From the NCBI GenBank assembly GCA_945874195.1, contig CAMCFW010000078.1, positions 1 to 8,350 on the forward strand: a stretch of 8,350 nt of DNA, read 5' to 3'. Positions within the stretch are counted from its first letter, which is position 1. The number at the start of each line of letters is the position of its first letter. Source of the stretch: Chryseobacterium gleum (GTDB lineage: Bacteria > Bacteroidota > Bacteroidia > UBA10329). The position numbers and the translations under genes are program-made. The notes under the pieces are model-generated. The model worked only from the letters and a program-made list of their open reading frames with translations, was not told where the DNA came from and ran no database searches. Below are positions 6,255 through 8,350 of the stretch, in pieces.

Positions 6255-7634
6255 CTATTGTTTGATGATTCGTTCGTTGATGATTCCTTTATCGGTGTAT
6301 ACCCGCAACAGATATACTGAATTTGGTAATTGGCCTAGATCTATACGTTGCTTGCTGCCTACCACTAGCGAGATTAGACTAAGAACACGCCCGCGCATAT
6401 CCACTAGCTCAATTGAATTGATCACCGTAGAAGCGTCTTCGATGCTAATGGTCACTGTTTCTGAAAATGGATTAGGATAGTAAGAAAAACCCACAAGGGC
6501 ATTCAATTGTTCAATTCCAACATCTTGAACAAGGACATTTTGGGTCGAAACATCTTCGCCACAGGCATTCACTGCGGTCATTTCAACACCAAAAACACTC
6601 TCCGATGGAAACTCAAACTGAACCGTGCCACCTGCAGCGCAACTGTCATCAGGTTCGCCATCGCCATCAAAATCCCAGTAGATTATAGTGGCATCAGAAC
6701 CGACATCAGTAAAGCTCATTGTGGTTCCCGTTACGGCTGAATATGAGAATTCGGCCGTTGGCGTTGCCCCGGTCTCAATGTGAATGAGGTCGATGTCTGT
6801 ACAGCCTTGCTGGTTTGTCACCGTCACCGAATAATCTCCCGGCAATCCGACCTCTAGGGTCTGCGATGTTTCTAAAGTGGACCATGAATAAGAACTGAAT
6901 CCTGACCCAGCATCTAAAACGATGGTTTCGCCATCGCAAAGCGAAAGGTCAGGTCCAAGATTCACCGCCACGGTTCCTGTGGCAAATTGAACATACACTT
7001 CATCCGTACTTACGCAACCCACCCCGTCTGTGAACGTGACCGAATAGGTTCCGGTCTGGGTAACGATGATGCTTTCTGTCTGCGCACCAGTGTCCCAACT
7101 GAAGCTGCCTGTGCTTCCGGCAATGTTCTGGGCAGAAACACCGCTGAACGTGCTTGAATTTCCGTTGGAAGTTTCGATAAAGATGTCGTTGCCGTTGTTG
7201 TCCCTGCCCTGTGCGGATCCGTTCCCATTTCTGAATACCATCCAAAGACCAATAACATTCGTTCCGCCCGGATATGCATAATACGAAGGAACGTTTATGG
7301 ATATCTCCCAGATATTGTTGCCCAACGAGGTCATTTCCCCAATTCCGTCATCAACTCCCCAATTTCCGATAACATATTCCCATGGCCCGAACGGAATGGT
7401 CTGTATGCCAGAATGCATGTAGACTTCAGAAGCACCGACCAACGAGGTCTGCCCCTGAGAAGCATCGTAAGTTATCTTTAGAAGGTCCGGACCATTTGTG
7501 CCAGAATGCACTGCTGTTATGGTAATGGGATTGCCGTTGCACTGCAGAATGTCACTACCAAGTTCAACAGAGCATTGAGCCAAGCAGATGGTCGGAAGTA
7601 GGAAACAGAGTATCAGAATGTGTTTCATGTCCAT
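6255..7634 (-). CDS. Multidomain T9SS-secreted protein: amylase-associated module, Ig-like repeats, PKD domain and sorting domain
   Basis: From the ATG at 7634 the protein has 459 residues. A GTG at 7649 and an ATG at 7628 are alternatives; 7634 has the A-rich leader (AAGTAAA) typical of the phylum. A signal peptide ends at CLA|Q (residues 17-20). Residues about 51-154 carry the shared module: VYMHSG (71-76), IGNWGVDDGIGEMT (89-102), YY (118-119), VFRNGNGSAQGRDNNGNDIF (133-152). It is flanked by two parts of an Ig-like repeat: LGSDILQCNGNPITITA (25-41) and SFSWDTG to GCVSTD (177-211). A complete, uninterrupted repeat follows at about 224-288 (NLGPDLSLCDG, YSWSTLETS, YSVTVTNQQGC). A PKD-like domain spans about 291-370 (FTDVGS, YWDFDGDG), and a type A sorting domain lies at about 380-459 (YYPNPFSE). 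No catalytic domain is seen. It is the first gene of the operon, transcribed divergently from the methyltransferase. It probably acts as an extracellular adhesin-like or glycan-binding partner of the amylase; this is inference. Confidence 0.88.
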   Translation of the reverse strand: MDMKHILILCFLLPTICLAQCSVELGSDILQCNGNPITITAVHSGTNGPDLLKITYDASQGQTSLVGASEVYMHSGIQTIPFGPWEYVIGNWGVDDGIGEMTSLGNNIWEISINVPSYYAYPGGTNVIGLWMVFRNGNGSAQGRDNNGNDIFIETSNGNSSTFSGVSAQNIAGSTGSFSWDTGAQTESIIVTQTGTYSVTFTDGVGCVSTDEVYVQFATGTVAVNLGPDLSLCDGETIVLDAGSGFSSYSWSTLETSQTLEVGLPGDYSVTVTNQQGCTDIDLIHIETGATPTAEFSYSAVTGTTMSFTDVGSDATIIYWDFDGDGEPDDSCAAGGTVQFEFPSESVFGVEMTAVNACGEDVSTQNVLVQDVGIEQLNALVGFSYYPNPFSETVTISIEDASTVINSIELVDMRGRVLSLISLVVGSKQRIDLGQLPNSVYLLRVYTDKGIINERIIKQ

Positions 7635-7666
7635 TTTACTTAGTGTCACTTTAACACTTACTAATA

Positions 7667-7674
7667 CAATAGTA
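7667..7674 (-). promoter_or_regulatory. Candidate -7 promoter element for the amylase operon
   Basis: On the minus strand the sequence TACTATTG matches the Bacteroidota -7 consensus TAnnTTTG at five of six defined positions. It would place transcription initiation near 7660, leaving a leader of roughly 25 nt before the ATG at 7634. No TTTG is seen at the expected -33 spacing, so the call is tentative. Confidence 0.3.
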
Positions 7675-7731
7675 CGAATTTTTAGAATAATGACTTAATT
7701 CATGTATCTCGGTTAACTATCCAGAAGCTGT

Positions 7732-7739
7732 TAACTTTG
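7732..7739 (+). promoter_or_regulatory. Exact TAnnTTTG element before the methyltransferase gene
   Basis: TAACTTTG is an exact match to the Bacteroidota -7 consensus TAnnTTTG. It ends only 5 bp before the ATG at 7745, so initiation from it would fall at or just past that codon. Either the mRNA is leaderless, or translation begins at the in-frame ATG at 7775, or the match is coincidental. No clear -33 TTTG is present. Confidence 0.35.
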
Positions 7740-7744
7740 ACTCT

Positions 7745-8350
7745 ATGGATTATAAGCAAAAGGGTCGATTTCCGATGTGGAGCCAGCTCAAGTATTCCTT
7801 GCGGCACCGCGGTGCCTGGAACACGCTTGCCATGGGATTGACCGAGCTGCGAAAGGATTGGGAACTAGGAATTAACACCCTCGGCAACAAAACAGCCGAT
7901 GAATTGACCATTGATTGTGGTTCAAAGGATGTGGGTCATTTCTATCAACCATCAAGCTCCATCCTTTTTGAAAAGGCCATGAATCAATTGCCTTTCAATT
8001 TTAGTGACAAGGTTTTTCTTGATCTTGGTTCTGGCAAAGGACGCGCCTTGGTATTGGCGGCCGAAGCGGGCTTCAGAAAAGTGATCGGAGTGGAATATGC
8101 AGCCGAACTGAATGACATTGCCCACACCAACATTGAAAAGGTCCGCGGAAAGTTTCCGCTGACGGAATTTGTGCTAACCGAAGGCGATGCACTTACCTAT
8201 GAGATCAGCGAAGAGGTGGATGTCATCTATCTGTTCAATCCGTTTGATGAGGTTGCTATTGAAACCCTAGTGAACAGACTGAAACCCATATTTGAACGAG
8301 ATCATCTGATTTATCTGATTTACGTTCACCCTGTTCATTGCCTAATATTC
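7745..8350 (+). CDS. Class I SAM-dependent methyltransferase, 3' truncated by the window edge
   Basis: The frame is open from the ATG at 7745 to the right edge (202 residues, no stop). It should transfer a methyl group from S-adenosylmethionine; the substrate is unknown. Motif I is clear: VFLDLGSGKGRALVLA at 90-105, with Asp93 and the glycine loop at 95-99. It is followed by the acidic ribose-binding position in VIGVEYAAEL (Glu117) and by GDAL (147-150) and FNPF (164-167), the latter two at the positions of the later motifs. A GHFYQPSSSILFEKA segment (64-78) precedes the Rossmann core, as in a common family of small bacterial methyltransferases. An in-frame ATG at 7775 (Met11, followed by WSQLKYSLRHRG) is a serious alternative start: it has AGGG 10 nt upstream, and the promoter-like TAACTTTG lies too close to 7745. 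The gene is divergent from the amylase operon, and nothing links it functionally to starch use. Confidence 0.88.
   Translation, partial: MDYKQKGRFPMWSQLKYSLRHRGAWNTLAMGLTELRKDWELGINTLGNKTADELTIDCGSKDVGHFYQPSSSILFEKAMNQLPFNFSDKVFLDLGSGKGRALVLAAEAGFRKVIGVEYAAELNDIAHTNIEKVRGKFPLTEFVLTEGDALTYEISEEVDVIYLFNPFDEVAIETLVNRLKPIFERDHLIYLIYVHPVHCLIF

Noticed and set aside
7572..7583. Possible lipobox L-A-Q-C at the signal peptide end of the large module protein
   Set aside because: Gln at -1 does not fit a lipobox, which needs Gly, Ala or Ser; cleavage A|Q matches the other two proteins of the operon and a T9SS cargo.
7635..7744. Search for a tRNA or small RNA in the divergent intergenic region
   Set aside because: I saw no cloverleaf arms or long stem; only short promoter-like and palindromic elements are present.

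Overview
The window is a gene-dense piece of a Bacteroidota chromosome, most likely a member of Flavobacteriia or a neighbouring class. Three consecutive secreted proteins end in C-terminal sorting domains of the type IX secretion system (T9SS type A). Their signal peptides are cut before Gln, start codons lack clear Shine-Dalgarno sequences and sit behind A-rich leaders, and near-matches to the Bacteroidota TAnnTTTG promoter element occur in the one divergent intergenic region.

Layout. A 5'-truncated plus-strand gene (2-1063) encodes a conserved-looking protein that I cannot name and that carries a DxDDTA motif. It converges on, and overlaps by 14 bp, a minus-strand block of five genes. In transcription order (right to left) these are: a multidomain T9SS cargo with Ig-like repeats and a PKD domain (7634-6255); a small T9SS cargo (6251-5343); a large GH13 alpha-amylase-family enzyme with a T9SS sorting domain (5319-2476); a soluble FKBP-type prolyl isomerase (2350-1754); and an FKBP-type prolyl isomerase lipoprotein (1751-1050). 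A divergent plus-strand gene (7745 to the right edge) encodes the start of a class I SAM-dependent methyltransferase. No gap exceeds 300 bp, and I saw no RNA genes, mobile elements or CRISPR arrays.

How the genes work together. The first three minus-strand genes are separated by only 3 and 23 bp and look like one operon. All three share a module of roughly 105-160 residues near the N-terminus, marked by VY-x-H-S/T-G, G-x-W-G, a (V/L)-(F/L)-R-N-x-x-G-S strand and a closing DIF(I/V). One copy is attached to a GH13 catalytic domain; the other two proteins have no visible catalytic domain. My reading is a T9SS-exported alpha-glucan system made of one amylase and two companion binding proteins built on the same carbohydrate-binding-like module, without SusC/SusD partners in this window. 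In the first gene of the operon the module appears to be inserted inside an Ig-like repeat.

A hairpin with a short T-run after the amylase gene (2390-2416) probably separates this operon from the two FKBP genes. These are 2 bp apart and represent one probably cytoplasmic and one envelope version of the same fold. A perfect 10-bp-stem hairpin (998-1023) sits where the FKBP transcript and the left-hand gene converge.
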